Origin: Micromonospora coxensis
Lineage (GTDB): Bacteria; Actinomycetota; Actinomycetes; Mycobacteriales; Micromonosporaceae
NCBI RefSeq assembly: GCF_900090295.1
Contig: NZ_LT607753.1
Location: 5,394,001-5,458,000 of the forward strand
Reading direction: 5' to 3'
Length of the DNA stretch: 64,000 nucleotides
Shown: one piece after another, positions 15,906 through 23,621 of the stretch
Position numbering within the stretch: the first letter of the stretch is position 1
Layout: every line of letters begins with the position of its first letter
Notes under the pieces: model-generated
Databases searched by the model: none
What the model was told of the DNA's origin: nothing
What the model saw: only the letters and a program-made list of their open reading frames with translations
Program-made: the position numbers and the translations under genes

Positions 15906-18800
15906 GTGGCTGTTGATCGGGGCGCGGATCGGCTGGGACGGCGGGACCTGGTAATGGTGGGTGCCGGGTTGCTGGTCGCAGCTGGCGTGACCGCCGCGTT
16001 GGCGAACTTTGTGACGTGGTTTGTGGCTGCGGCCCTAGGCGCTTTCTCTGGTGCAGCTGGCTTGTATGGGGGCGTGTTGTGGCAGCGTCGGGGTGAGGTC
16101 CTGGCGCGGGAGGCTGCGTGGCGGGCTGTGACGCTGGCCGGCGTCAAGGGCGCAGATCGAGCCGACGTCGAGGACGGCGGTGTGCTCACGATGGTGTCTG
16201 CCGGCCGGGCATTGGTTCCCTACAGCGTGTTGCACGATCCGCTGGCGCGGCGGGTGTTGCGCTGGGCGGGCGGGCAGGGTGACATGGTGGAGAGAGTGCT
16301 GTACGTCGATGGGTCAGCGGGGGTGGGCAAGACGAGGCTGCTGGTGGAGGCGGCAGGGCGCAGCTCTGTTCGGTGGGGCTGGGCTCGGCCGGGGTGTGGA
16401 GCGGCAGCGGTAACGGCGGCAGCGGGCCTGGGCGGTTCGGTGGTGGTGGTGTTGGAAGATGCCGAGACACGCGATGACGTGGCGGCGGCGGTAACGGCAT
16501 GGGCGGCGCTCGGCGCGTCAGAGGTCCGTCTGGTGCTGGCCGGCCGGGTCGATGCAGTGTGGTGGCAGGCAATCCGGCGCGGGCTGCCCAGCGAGGTGGT
16601 GTCGGAACTACCGTTCCGGGCTCAGATAACCGTGCCGCCCATCGTGGGTGACGAAAAGGCGCAACGCCAGATGTTTGCGCAGGCGTTGCGATCCTTCACG
16701 CCGGAGGGGGAGCCGGTGCCGTCGGTGGTCTGGGTGCCGGTGCTGCCGTCGCCATCAATCGCGTTGTTGCATGCGGGCGCGGCGTGGGCCGCGGTGACGA
16801 CCGCGAGCGGGCGGGTCGATGCCGCCGAGACCGTGGCCGGTGTGTTTGCGGTGGAGCAGGAATGGTGGCTGGCGACGGCCGAGCGGGCGGGACTCAAGGC
16901 GTTGCCGCTGGAAGTGCTCGGGCAGGCGGTGGCGCTGGCAGCGCTAGTCGGTGCGCCGGATCCGGCGACGGCGCGGCAGATGCTGATGCGGCTGCCGGGG
17001 CTTGCCCGCGCAGGTGAACCAGATCGGGAGGCGGGGCGGCTGGCTGAGTGGCTGCGTGGGCTATACCGACAGCAGGAGCCGGACTGGCTGGCGCCGCGCC
17101 TACCCGCGGTGTTGTTGGAGCGCTACGTCGCCGACCTGCTCACCGGTACGCCGGTCATGGCCGCGGTCGTGAGCGAAGCCACGAGTGGCGACCAGAGCCG
17201 CGTTAGGCGGGCCCTGACCCTACTTAGTCGAGCGTCGGCCCATACGAGTGCCGCACTGCCGGCTGTTGCCATGCTGCTGCGCCATGACCCGGTACCGATG
17301 CTCAGCGCGGCGATCGGGGTAGCGAGCGAGATGCAAACACCCTTCGACGCGTTAATCACGGAACACCTGACCGGCGATGGCAAACCCGCGCTGACCGCCG
17401 CGCAGATTCAGCAGCTGTACGACCTGATTCCCAGCGATGCGAAGCAACACGTCCTGGCTGCCACCACCAGACGTTTGCTGTGCCTGTACCTGGATCATCC
17501 AGACGTTGATGCCAACGATTTGCAAACTCTGCAGATGCGCCAAGACCTCGCGATCGTCTTGCACAGCCAGGGCCGTTACGACGAGGCGGAGACTGAGTTG
17601 CGCGAGTTGCTCGCCACCCAGACCCGGGTCCTCGGCGCGGAGCACCCCGACACCCTGACCACCCGCCACAACCTCGCGATCGCCGCGAAAGAGCAGGGCC
17701 GTCACGACGAGGCGGAGACCGAGTACCGCGAGGTGCTGGCCATCCAGACCCGGGTCCTCGGCGCGGAGCACCCGGACACCCTGCGCACCCGCCACAACCT
17801 CGCCAACGTCTTGAACAGCCAGGGCCGTTACGACGAGGCGGAGACCGAGTTCCGCGAGTTGCTCGCCACCCAGACCCGGGTCCTCGGCGCGGAGCACCCT
17901 CACACCTTGGGCGCCCGCCGCAACCTCGGCATCGTCTTGGACAGCCAGGGCCGTCACGACGAGGCGGAGACCGAGTACCGTGATGTGCTGGCCACCCAGA
18001 CCTGGGTCCTCGGCGCGGAGCACCTCGACACCCTGGGCACTCGCCACAACCTCGCGATCGTCATGAAAGAGCAGGGCCGTTACGACGAGGCGGAGACCGA
18101 GTTCCGCGAGGTGCTGGCCACCCGGACCCGGGTCCTCGGCGCGGACCACCCCGACACCCTGGGCACTCGCCACAACCTCGCGATCGTCATGAAAGTGCAG
18201 GGCCGTCACGATGAGGCGGAGACCGAGTACCGCGAGGTGCTGGCCATCCAAACCCGGGTCCTCGGCGCGGACCACCCCGACACCCTGGGCACTCGCCACA
18301 ACCTCGCGATCGTCATGAAAGAGCGGGGCCGTCACGACGAGGCGGAGACCGAGTACCGCGAGGTGCTGGCCATCCAGACCCGGGTCCTCGGCGCGGAGCA
18401 CCCGGACACCCTGCGCACCCGCCACAACCTCGCCAACGTCTTGGACAGCCAGGGCCGTCACGACGAGGCGGAGACCGAGTACCGCGAGGTGCTGGCCACC
18501 CGGACCCGGGTCCTCGGCGCGGAGCACCCGGACACCCTGCGCACCCGCCACAACCTCGCCAACGTCTTGGACAGCCAGGGCCGTTACAGCGAGGCGGAGA
18601 CCGAGTACCGCGAGGTGCTGGCCACCCGGACCCGGGTCCTCGGTACGGAGCACCCGGACACCCTGCGCACCCGCCACAACCTCGCCAACGTCTTGGACAG
18701 CCAGGGCCGTTACGACGAGGCTGAGACCGAGTACCGCCAAGTGCTGGACCCGGACCCGGCCCTCGGTGCGACCGCTGACCAGCCGTGGCGTCGACCCTGA
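15906..18800 (+). CDS. Membrane-anchored P-loop (STAND-like) NTPase with C-terminal TPR array
   Basis: 964 residues from GTG 15906 (GGGAGG ends at 15900). Two hydrophobic helices lie near residues 14-60 (VMVGAGLLVAAGVTAAL, then FVAAALGAFSGAAGLYGGVLW). An ATPase region follows, with Walker A GSAGVGKT at 136-143 and a Walker-B-like VVVVLEDAE around 178-186, then a helical middle (about 300-540). From residue 548, nine full 42-residue repeats and a partial tenth, of the kinesin-light-chain type (QGRxDEAETEYREVLAxxTRVLGAEHPDTLxTRHNLA), fill the C-terminus. The design is that of STAND signalling NTPases: repeats sense, the ATPase oligomerises, the N-terminus acts. A membrane effector in an integrated element suggests a phage- or stress-sensing role, as inference. 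Confidence 0.88.
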   Translation: MAVDRGADRLGRRDLVMVGAGLLVAAGVTAALANFVTWFVAAALGAFSGAAGLYGGVLWQRRGEVLAREAAWRAVTLAGVKGADRADVEDGGVLTMVSAGRALVPYSVLHDPLARRVLRWAGGQGDMVERVLYVDGSAGVGKTRLLVEAAGRSSVRWGWARPGCGAAAVTAAAGLGGSVVVVLEDAETRDDVAAAVTAWAALGASEVRLVLAGRVDAVWWQAIRRGLPSEVVSELPFRAQITVPPIVGDEKAQRQMFAQALRSFTPEGEPVPSVVWVPVLPSPSIALLHAGAAWAAVTTASGRVDAAETVAGVFAVEQEWWLATAERAGLKALPLEVLGQAVALAALVGAPDPATARQMLMRLPGLARAGEPDREAGRLAEWLRGLYRQQEPDWLAPRLPAVLLERYVADLLTGTPVMAAVVSEATSGDQSRVRRALTLLSRASAHTSAALPAVAMLLRHDPVPMLSAAIGVASEMQTPFDALITEHLTGDGKPALTAAQIQQLYDLIPSDAKQHVLAATTRRLLCLYLDHPDVDANDLQTLQMRQDLAIVLHSQGRYDEAETELRELLATQTRVLGAEHPDTLTTRHNLAIAAKEQGRHDEAETEYREVLAIQTRVLGAEHPDTLRTRHNLANVLNSQGRYDEAETEFRELLATQTRVLGAEHPHTLGARRNLGIVLDSQGRHDEAETEYRDVLATQTWVLGAEHLDTLGTRHNLAIVMKEQGRYDEAETEFREVLATRTRVLGADHPDTLGTRHNLAIVMKVQGRHDEAETEYREVLAIQTRVLGADHPDTLGTRHNLAIVMKERGRHDEAETEYREVLAIQTRVLGAEHPDTLRTRHNLANVLDSQGRHDEAETEYREVLATRTRVLGAEHPDTLRTRHNLANVLDSQGRYSEAETEYREVLATRTRVLGTEHPDTLRTRHNLANVLDSQGRYDEAETEYRQVLDPDPALGATADQPWRRP
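17547..18740 (+). repeat. 126-bp tandem coding repeat array (TPR units)
   Basis: Nine full 126-bp units and one partial, in register from 17547 (next unit 17673; tenth 18681). Units are almost identical at DNA level, including silent positions, which implies recent duplication or gene conversion rather than old TPR divergence. Confidence 0.9.
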
Positions 18801-19012
18801 CCACGCAGGCCCTCCGAGCTACTGCCCACGACGACTTCCACTGGCTAGGGCAGCAAGGAGGCAGCGGATGGGTCGCCTAAGAGCGACAAATCCCGCCAGC
18901 GGGCGGCGTAGTGGCTGAGCCGAACGGCACGGAATGACAGCAGATGGCAGCGGACGGTGCGCCGTAGCGGCGTTCACACCGAAGAGGTTTGGCGTGGCTG
19001 TCGCTGCCAACG
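18801..19012. other. Intergenic with internal att core
   Basis: No gene; contains the 17-bp att core copy at 18972-18988. Confidence 0.5.
18972..18988. repeat. att core, internal third copy
   Basis: GTTCACACCGAAGAGGT matches the tRNA-Val anticodon-loop/variable segment exactly (9871-9887) and 22603-22619. The match ends there, so it looks like an attP-derived or hybrid junction between two integrated segments. Confidence 0.7.
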
Positions 19013-19276
19013 TCAGTGCTCCCGCGCCGCTCGGAGGACATGACCTGGCTCTACGTCAGACCCTGCTACGTCAGGCAGTACGAGGGACGCGGTGCCGGGA
19101 CGCGAGTGCAGCTCAACGAAGGCGCGGGTTGTGGCCACGACGTTGCCGTCACACAGCACCTCCACCATGTCGCCTTGGCGCAGCCCGGTCGGACTACAAG
19201 ATCCGAACACGATCACTGGGCGGCCCGTGACGTTGAAAACCTGGGAGATCACCATCTCGAAGCTCGGTTCCGGCAC
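19013..19276 (-). CDS. Mini protein resembling a translation-factor domain 2 (EF-Tu-like beta barrel)
   Basis: 87 residues from GTG 19276; an in-frame ATG at 19315 would add 13 residues. The sequence MVISQVFNVTGRPVIVFGSC, then GLRQGDMVEVLCDGNVVATTRAFVELHSRPG and VLPDVAGSDVEPGHVL, matches the pattern of EF-Tu/IF2 domain 2 (VFxVxGRGxVxxGxVxxGxxxxGDxVEV), but without a GTPase domain. A TACACT box ends 6 nt before the GTG, as expected for a leaderless transcript. The function is unknown; binding to RNA or another protein is possible. Its position beside the internal att core suggests element cargo. Confidence 0.6.
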   Translation of the reverse strand: MPEPSFEMVISQVFNVTGRPVIVFGSCSPTGLRQGDMVEVLCDGNVVATTRAFVELHSRPGTASLVLPDVAGSDVEPGHVLRAAREH

Positions 19277-19315
19277 GAGCCGAGTGTAGGAACGGCTGGG
19301 GCACAGATGGGGCAC

Positions 19316-19813
19316 AAGACAACGTGAAACGTCGGCGACCAGCCACCAATGACGTGAGCCCAGGACGGGGCGTGACCAGTGTGTCGACCAGGCCGATGCA
19401 GGTCACGGAAGGCCCCATCTAAGTTCCGCTTCAACGTCTGAGTTGAGCGTTGCCGTCCGCGTGCGTCGCTTGGTTGAATCCGTCTGTCCTCGCCCAAGGC
19501 GTGGTGGCTCCGGATGACCACGCCCGCAAGATGGAGAGGGTGGCAGCCCGTTCGAGTCGGGCCGAGTCCGGGGAGCCCCGCTGGTTGCGGGGCTCCCAAG
19601 CCTCCCGCACCGTCTGCGGCGACAGCCCTGACAGCAATGCTGACAGAAACGAGCCAGGACGAGGGCAGCGGCCGGCAGTCGAGCGCGAACCATCGCCCGA
19701 GGCCGCGTACATGGATGGATGCTGCTGGACGGAGCGCCCAGAACTTACAAGCGAGGGGTCGAGGTCGGTGAGGGCCATGAGCCCCTAGGTAGATCTACGG
19801 ATGTTCTTGGGGC
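19316..19813. other. Non-coding region, about 500 bp
   Basis: No supported gene. It holds a T-arm-like sequence (stem GCCCG/CGGGC around TTCGAGT, about 19551-19567) directly followed by a strong hairpin, but no complete tRNA could be folded. Confidence 0.5.
19571..19597. terminator. Strong hairpin in non-coding region
   Basis: GGGAGCCCCGC (19571-19581) and GCGGGGCTCCC (19587-19597) with loop TGGTT. It could terminate the minus-strand HD gene read-through or an upstream plus-strand RNA. Confidence 0.5.
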
Positions 19814-20395
19814 TTACTCCTGAAGCGGGGGAGGAGTGAGCCAGGCGAGGGGTTGTCCGCTGAGGGCGGCGTCGGCGAGGCGATGGGCGCTGGCGGTCTT
19901 GAGCGCCGCCCGTGAGCTGTCAATCCAGCGCTGGACGTTGTCGGCGCCCTGGTGGCGGTATTCGACGGCTTGGACCAGGCATTCCAGCTTGTCGGCGTCG
20001 CGGGCCACGACGGCTTCCAGCGTCTCGCCGGCTTCGTACTCGGCGACGGCGGCGGTGATGACGTCGGCGACGGCTGGGGGACAGGTGGCGACCTGGTCGG
20101 CGGTGACGGCGGTGTTCGGTACGGCGGTGAGGTAACGCTTGGCGATGTGCGGGATGTCGGTGATCCGGGTTTCCTGGGTGTCGTGCAGCACGCACAGCAT
20201 CGACACCTGGGCCGGGTCGGCGCCTTCCATGGCAGCGAGCACCATTCCGATGAGCGCCGTGCGGAAGGAGTGTTCGGCGATGGACTCGGGGTGCTTCACG
20301 CCGGCGAACCACCAGCCGGTACGCGCCGCCCGCTTGAGGACGCCGGCTTCGAAGATGAAGCTCATCGCTCCGGCGGCGTCGTGGTCGTCGGTCAT
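19814..20395 (-). CDS. HD-domain hydrolase (YfbR/HDDC2-like 5'-deoxynucleotidase)
   Basis: 193 residues. Metal-binding motifs are HPESIAEHSFRTALIG (His-x-x-x-x-x-E-H) near residues 34-49, HDTQET (HD) near residue 71, and a distal Asp in VVARDADKLECLVQAVEY. The VKHPESIAEHS...LHDTQE order is that of the HDDC2/YfbR group, which removes phosphate from deoxynucleoside monophosphates. Its ATG overlaps the stop of the upstream HTH gene by 4 nt (ATGA), so the two proteins are coupled. A nucleotide-depleting defence role is possible but is inference. Confidence 0.88.
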   Translation of the reverse strand: MTDDHDAAGAMSFIFEAGVLKRAARTGWWFAGVKHPESIAEHSFRTALIGMVLAAMEGADPAQVSMLCVLHDTQETRITDIPHIAKRYLTAVPNTAVTADQVATCPPAVADVITAAVAEYEAGETLEAVVARDADKLECLVQAVEYRHQGADNVQRWIDSSRAALKTASAHRLADAALSGQPLAWLTPPPLQE

Positions 20396-21519
20396 CTGCC
20401 CGTCCCTGTGCCGGTGAGTCCGTCCGCCCGCAGGCTGTAGACGATTGAGGTTAGTTCCTGCCGCGACTGCGCGGAGATCCGGTCACTGTCCAGGAGCGGG
20501 ACACTGCGGTCGAGGAGTGCCCGAGTCGCGGCGGGGTTGTCGAGAGCGAGACCGCGTCGTGCGGCCAGGAGAGCCCAGACGTTGTGGATGTTGAGATCCA
20601 CGAAGGGATGTCCAGGTTCTAGGCGTTGGACCAAGTGCCGAAGAAGTACCGAGCCATGCCAGTCAGCGAGCGTCCCGGGCATGAAGGAGTCGTCGCGGTG
20701 GCGGTAAGGGATCTCGCCCACCCAGTAGGCCGAGTAATTGAGGGCTGCTCGCTCGCAGGCGTCGTCCGGATGTGCGCGAGCGATGAAGTCCCGCAACGGT
20801 TCCGGGTCGCCCTGGTTTGCGAGGGACGTGACAACGGAGCGTGCGTCGGGCCACAGCGGCGACCAGGTGCTGAAGGTGGTCACTCGGCGGGCTCGGGCGG
20901 TGGTCTGGGTGAGCCATCCCGCCGCTGTCTTGGTGGGGTCCATGCCGGCGAGGAAGCAGGCTTGCCGGTGCAGCAGCACGTTCCGATGCCGTCCGGCTGC
21001 GGCGCGATCGGCGAGCACATGAAGGTGAGCGAAGAACGCGCGTTGCTCGTCGACGGTCAGGGTCGGCCCGGACGCGACCGGACCTCGCCGGGGAGGGGCG
21101 ATGGGTAGCTCTCTGGCGAAGGTCGGTGTCTGCCCGAGGACGGCCCAGAGGATCAAGTCGGTCAGACGGTGGGTGAGTACGGACCAGCCGAGCGGCTGTT
21201 CGGCGATGTCGCAGCGGTCGACCTGGCCTTCGAGGACAGCGGCGAGGATGAGATCCGCTTCGGCGGCGTCGTCGAGTGCGGCGAGCAGAACTGTGTTCGC
21301 GCCGAGCCGTCCGAGCCTGTGCCGGACGGCGATCACGTGTCCGAGCGGCACCGCAGTGAATGGCCGGCGCCCGGATTCCCAGCTCTGCACGGTCACGCGG
21401 TCGACGTCCAGGTCGACGGCGAGTTGCTCCTGCGTGAGCGGGATGGACTCCCGGATCAGCTTGAACAGGTAGCCGGTTACCTCGCCGCGATGTGGTGCTG
21501 ATCGTCCGCGACCTGTCAT
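20392..21519 (-). CDS. XRE-family HTH protein with large C-terminal helical domain
   Basis: 375 residues. Residues about 14-60 are an XRE HTH (LFKLIRESIPLTQEQLAVDLDVDRVTVQSWESGRRPF). The rest is a 300-residue helical region of unknown function, containing HRNVLLHRQACFLAGMDPTK and a Trp-rich section, similar in style to the long XRE regulators of actinomycete integrative elements. It overlaps the HD gene downstream and is divergent from the small-gene operon at 21721. Probably the operon regulator of both directions, by analogy. Confidence 0.85.
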   Translation of the reverse strand: MTGRGRSAPHRGEVTGYLFKLIRESIPLTQEQLAVDLDVDRVTVQSWESGRRPFTAVPLGHVIAVRHRLGRLGANTVLLAALDDAAEADLILAAVLEGQVDRCDIAEQPLGWSVLTHRLTDLILWAVLGQTPTFARELPIAPPRRGPVASGPTLTVDEQRAFFAHLHVLADRAAAGRHRNVLLHRQACFLAGMDPTKTAAGWLTQTTARARRVTTFSTWSPLWPDARSVVTSLANQGDPEPLRDFIARAHPDDACERAALNYSAYWVGEIPYRHRDDSFMPGTLADWHGSVLLRHLVQRLEPGHPFVDLNIHNVWALLAARRGLALDNPAATRALLDRSVPLLDSDRISAQSRQELTSIVYSLRADGLTGTGTGR

Positions 21520-21720
21520 CCGTCATCCCTACGTTGACCGGTAGTCGACGTTTCCGCCGTGAACCAGTGCTGCGGCAGCACATCTGGCCTGCTCACTCGT
21601 ACCACGGGTGAGTCCAACCGCCGTCGTCGTGATCGTAGCGTCGCAGTTACCGAACGTTCCAGATCCGGTCCCGTGGTTCGGGGTCGGCCATGCAGTGCTG
21701 CCCGGCGGAGGGAGCCAGTG

Positions 21721-21873
21721 ATGCGGGACAGGACACCACCGTGGCGACGAGTGTCCTACGACCAGTACCTGATCGCCGTCGCGATGACCCTGGCACGGCG
21801 ACACCGCCCGACATGGTCGTGGCGGAAGTGGAACTGGGTCTGCCGCTGTGGGGCGGAGCTGCCCCTGTCGTAG
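21721..21873 (+). CDS. Small Trp/Arg-rich protein, CxC motif
   Basis: 50 residues from ATG 21721 with GGAGGGAG upstream. The text is MRDRTPPWRRVSYDQYL, then RRHRPTWSWRKWNWVCRCGAELPLS: short, basic and aromatic, with a C-terminal Cys-Arg-Cys that could bind metal. The length and style match tiny proteins encoded beside XRE/HD pairs in actinomycete elements. First of four small genes. Confidence 0.6.
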   Translation: MRDRTPPWRRVSYDQYLIAVAMTLARRHRPTWSWRKWNWVCRCGAELPLS

Positions 21874-21924
21874 CCGGCACCGCATCCCGATCAACCGGGG
21901 GCACTGGCCCGCCGAGGAGGAGCA

Positions 21925-22104
21925 ATGAGCAACGAGGCGGAGCGGCGGGTCCTGGTCGTGCATCTGCCGGGCGGGGACGGCCTGTGCATCGGTTGCCGGG
22001 CGTGGTGGTCGCGGCTGACGCCGTACCCGTGCTGGCAGGTGGATTGGGCGATCAGCCGGCAGGCGCGGTCCCTGACGGCGGCGGTGCTCGGAGGTCGCGC
22101 ATGA
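21925..22104 (+). CDS. Small Cys/Trp-containing protein
   Basis: 59 residues from ATG 21925, with GAGGAGGAG about 5 nt upstream. Contains LCIGCRAWWSRLTPYPCWQVDWAISRQ; three Cys and clustered Trp suggest a small metal-binding fold. Overlaps the next gene by 4 nt (ATGA at 22101). Confidence 0.6.
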   Translation: MSNEAERRVLVVHLPGGDGLCIGCRAWWSRLTPYPCWQVDWAISRQARSLTAAVLGGRA

Positions 22105-22319
22105 CCACGCACGGCCCGGTGCTGCCGATCTGGAGCTGTGGTGGCTGCGATGCGCCGTGGCCCTGCCGTACCCGGCAGCGCGAGCTGCGCGCGGAATTCG
22201 ACGGCGCTCCCATTTCCCTGGCCCTCTACCTGAGTGCCCAGCTGGTGCGTGCCTCCGAGGACCTGACCTGGGTGCCGGCGGGGGCACTGCACCGGCGCTT
22301 CCTCGGCTGGCTGCGGTGA
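22101..22319 (+). CDS. Small Cys-rich protein
   Basis: 72 residues. The N-terminus MTTHGPVLPIWSCGGCDAPWPC has a C-x-x-C plus a further Cys, likely zinc-binding; a helical tail follows (ISLALYLSAQLVRASEDL, ending HRRFLGWLR). Coupled to both neighbours by 4-nt overlaps (ATGA at its start, GTGA at its end). Confidence 0.6.
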   Translation: MTTHGPVLPIWSCGGCDAPWPCRTRQRELRAEFDGAPISLALYLSAQLVRASEDLTWVPAGALHRRFLGWLR

Positions 22320-22489
22320 GCATCCTGCGACCCGGCGACGAGAAGTTCCATTACAGCGACGGCTCCCACAAGTGGATCCCACCGGACCCGGACTACGACC
22401 AGGAGGTCTGGGACGAGCAGGTCCGCCAGCACAAGCAGGGCCACCTCAAGAACGAACGCCCGAAGATCCGCATCCAGCGCCTCGTCTGA
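22316..22489 (+). CDS. Small charged protein
   Basis: 57 residues from GTG 22316, overlapping the previous stop. Rich in Asp/Lys/Pro (DGSHKWIPPDPDYDQEVWDE), with a basic end KNERPKIRIQRLV. No family recognised. Last of the four-gene operon; the tandem GTACAGCAAC repeat and the right att copy follow. Confidence 0.55.
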   Translation: MSILRPGDEKFHYSDGSHKWIPPDPDYDQEVWDEQVRQHKQGHLKNERPKIRIQRLV

Positions 22490-22497
22490 TGCCTGCA

Positions 22498-22520
22498 GTA
22501 CAGCAGCGAAGTACAGCAAC
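22498..22520. repeat. Tandem GTACAGCAAC-type repeat, copy 2
   Basis: GTACAGCAGC (22498-22507), GAA, GTACAGCAAC (22511-22520): same spacing as at 15637-15659. It lies 83 nt before the right att copy. Candidate integrase arm sites. Confidence 0.5.
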
Positions 22521-22602
22521 CGAACCAGCCGAACCGGGCCGAGAAGCGCACCACCAGGCCGTCTGACCTCGCATCGAGCCCGATCCGGCCCGCTCGCCGA
22601 GA

Positions 22603-22646
22603 GTTCACACCGAAGAGGTCACTGGTTTGATCCCAGTGTTGCCCAC
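22603..22646. repeat. att repeat, right copy
   Basis: 44 nt matching tRNA-Val 9871-9914 at 41 positions. The differences are in the T-loop and the acceptor strand. It marks the distal end of the integrated element. Confidence 0.85.
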
Positions 22647-22649
22647 CAT

Positions 22650-22792
22650 GATCGGCATAGCCGTCCGGGTCGGTGCTCACCGTGACTCGGGCCAACACTG
22701 CGCCGGTGCGGGTATCCAGCATCGCGGCGGTGAGTGTCTTGATGCGTGTCGACGCCGATGGCGACCTCGACCAGTTCTGCCAGCACGGACAT
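22650..22792 (-). pseudogene. IS110-family transposase, N-terminal remnant
   Basis: Begins at ATG 22792 with GGAGGGA upstream and reads SVLAELVEVAIGVDTHQDTH, the DEDD-type RNase H start of IS110 transposases (IGVDTHKxxH). A frameshift then moves into the frame reading MLDTRTGAVLARVTVSTDPDGYA. The reading breaks off at the att repeat, so only about 47 of some 400 codons remain. It cannot be active. Confidence 0.8.
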
Positions 22793-23039
22793 GCGTTCCC
22801 TCCTCACCGTGGAGACGCAAGGCCAGGTCCGGTGCGGAGATGGCAGGACTGATGAGACACGCCAGCCGCCACCTGGCGGTCATGCTCCTGATCAGGCCAC
22901 ACGTCTCTCGCCGGGTCGGCGCCGGCAGCAGCAGGCGGGACAGACTCAAAGGCACGAAGGCCGGTTCAGAGCAGGAGTCACGCCGACCGCTGCCGGCCAT
23001 CAGCTCACCACCGCTGAACCGACCGCACCAGACTCACGG

Positions 23040-23621
23040 TCAGCGCACCGTCCCGTCCCACTGCCATTGGCGCCGGCGGCCGAGTCCGGGCAACGGTTCG
23101 CGGCCGGTGCACCACAACAGAGTGTCGGCGGGGCTGTGGCCGGCGGGACGATCCGGGAACAGCCGTTCGAGCGCAGCCCGGCACAGCGTGTCCGGCGGCC
23201 GCCAGCCCAGCTCGAACGTGCGGGCGATGTCGTACGTGTGCACGGCCAGCTCGACGATCCCCATCGCGGCGAAGCCGGGCCCGTCGGAGTGCCCCCAGGG
23301 ATGCCAGGCCTGGACCTCCGGAGTCGCCTCCCGTACGGCGGACGCGAGGATGCTCGCGGCGATCCGGATGCCCTCCAGACAGGCCGGTATCGGCGCGTGC
23401 TCGTCGAGTGAGGCGAAGAGCGTGACGTACCGGTCGGCCGGACGGGCGATCAGCAGCCCGGCGTAGCCGACGATGCCGAGGGCGAGATGATCCAGCGTCT
23501 GCCGGCAGGTCCAGTCCAGATCAGCGGCGCCGGTGTTCCAGTCCTGGTCGGCTGCTTTCTCCAGGACGAGCACGCTCTCGTCGGCCGCTGAGGTGACCAG
23601 GCCGGGCCAGAAGTCGCTCAC
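23040..23621 (-). CDS. DinB/maleylpyruvate isomerase N-terminal-domain protein (mycothiol-dependent type)
   Basis: 193 residues from GTG 23621, overlapping the stop of the upstream oxidoreductase (GTGA). Features are WTCRQTLDHLALGIVGYAGLL near the start, with a metal His, and GIVELAVHTYDIARTFELGWRPP later, the H-x-x-D pair of the maleylpyruvate isomerase/DinB four-helix bundle. The family uses mycothiol in actinomycetes. Translational coupling to an imine-reductase-like enzyme suggests the two handle one substrate. Confidence 0.8.
   Translation of the reverse strand: MSDFWPGLVTSAADESVLVLEKAADQDWNTGAADLDWTCRQTLDHLALGIVGYAGLLIARPADRYVTLFASLDEHAPIPACLEGIRIAASILASAVREATPEVQAWHPWGHSDGPGFAAMGIVELAVHTYDIARTFELGWRPPDTLCRAALERLFPDRPAGHSPADTLLWCTGREPLPGLGRRRQWQWDGTVR

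Larger units (their letters stand above)
9915..22646. mobile_element. Integrated element (tandem or nested, integrase-less) in tRNA-Val
   Basis: Bounded by 44-nt direct repeats of the tRNA-Val 3' half (9871-9914 and 22603-22646), with a third 17-bp core copy at 18972-18988. The interior has traits of accessory DNA: a stretch of clearly lower GC (about 13300-14850), long structured non-coding segments, XRE regulators, overlapping tiny genes and orphan membrane proteins. No tyrosine recombinase, relaxase, FtsK/Tra translocase or replication gene is present, so it is either a satellite or a decayed actinomycete integrative element or prophage. The three att copies divide it into a 9.1-kb and a 3.6-kb segment. 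Confidence 0.7.

Noticed and set aside
17352..18740. 462-codon minus-strand open frame opposite the TPR array
   Set aside because: It is a repetitive antisense frame created by the 126-bp repeats; its composition mirrors the real gene and it has no ribosome site or domain.
17547..18740. CRISPR-like repeat array
   Set aside because: Units are 126 bp, contiguous and coding for TPRs, with no spacers; no cas gene in the window.
19551..19600. T-arm-like sequence followed by a strong hairpin, suggesting a tRNA
   Set aside because: The T-stem and loop are good, but no matching acceptor 5' strand, D-arm or anticodon arm could be found upstream.
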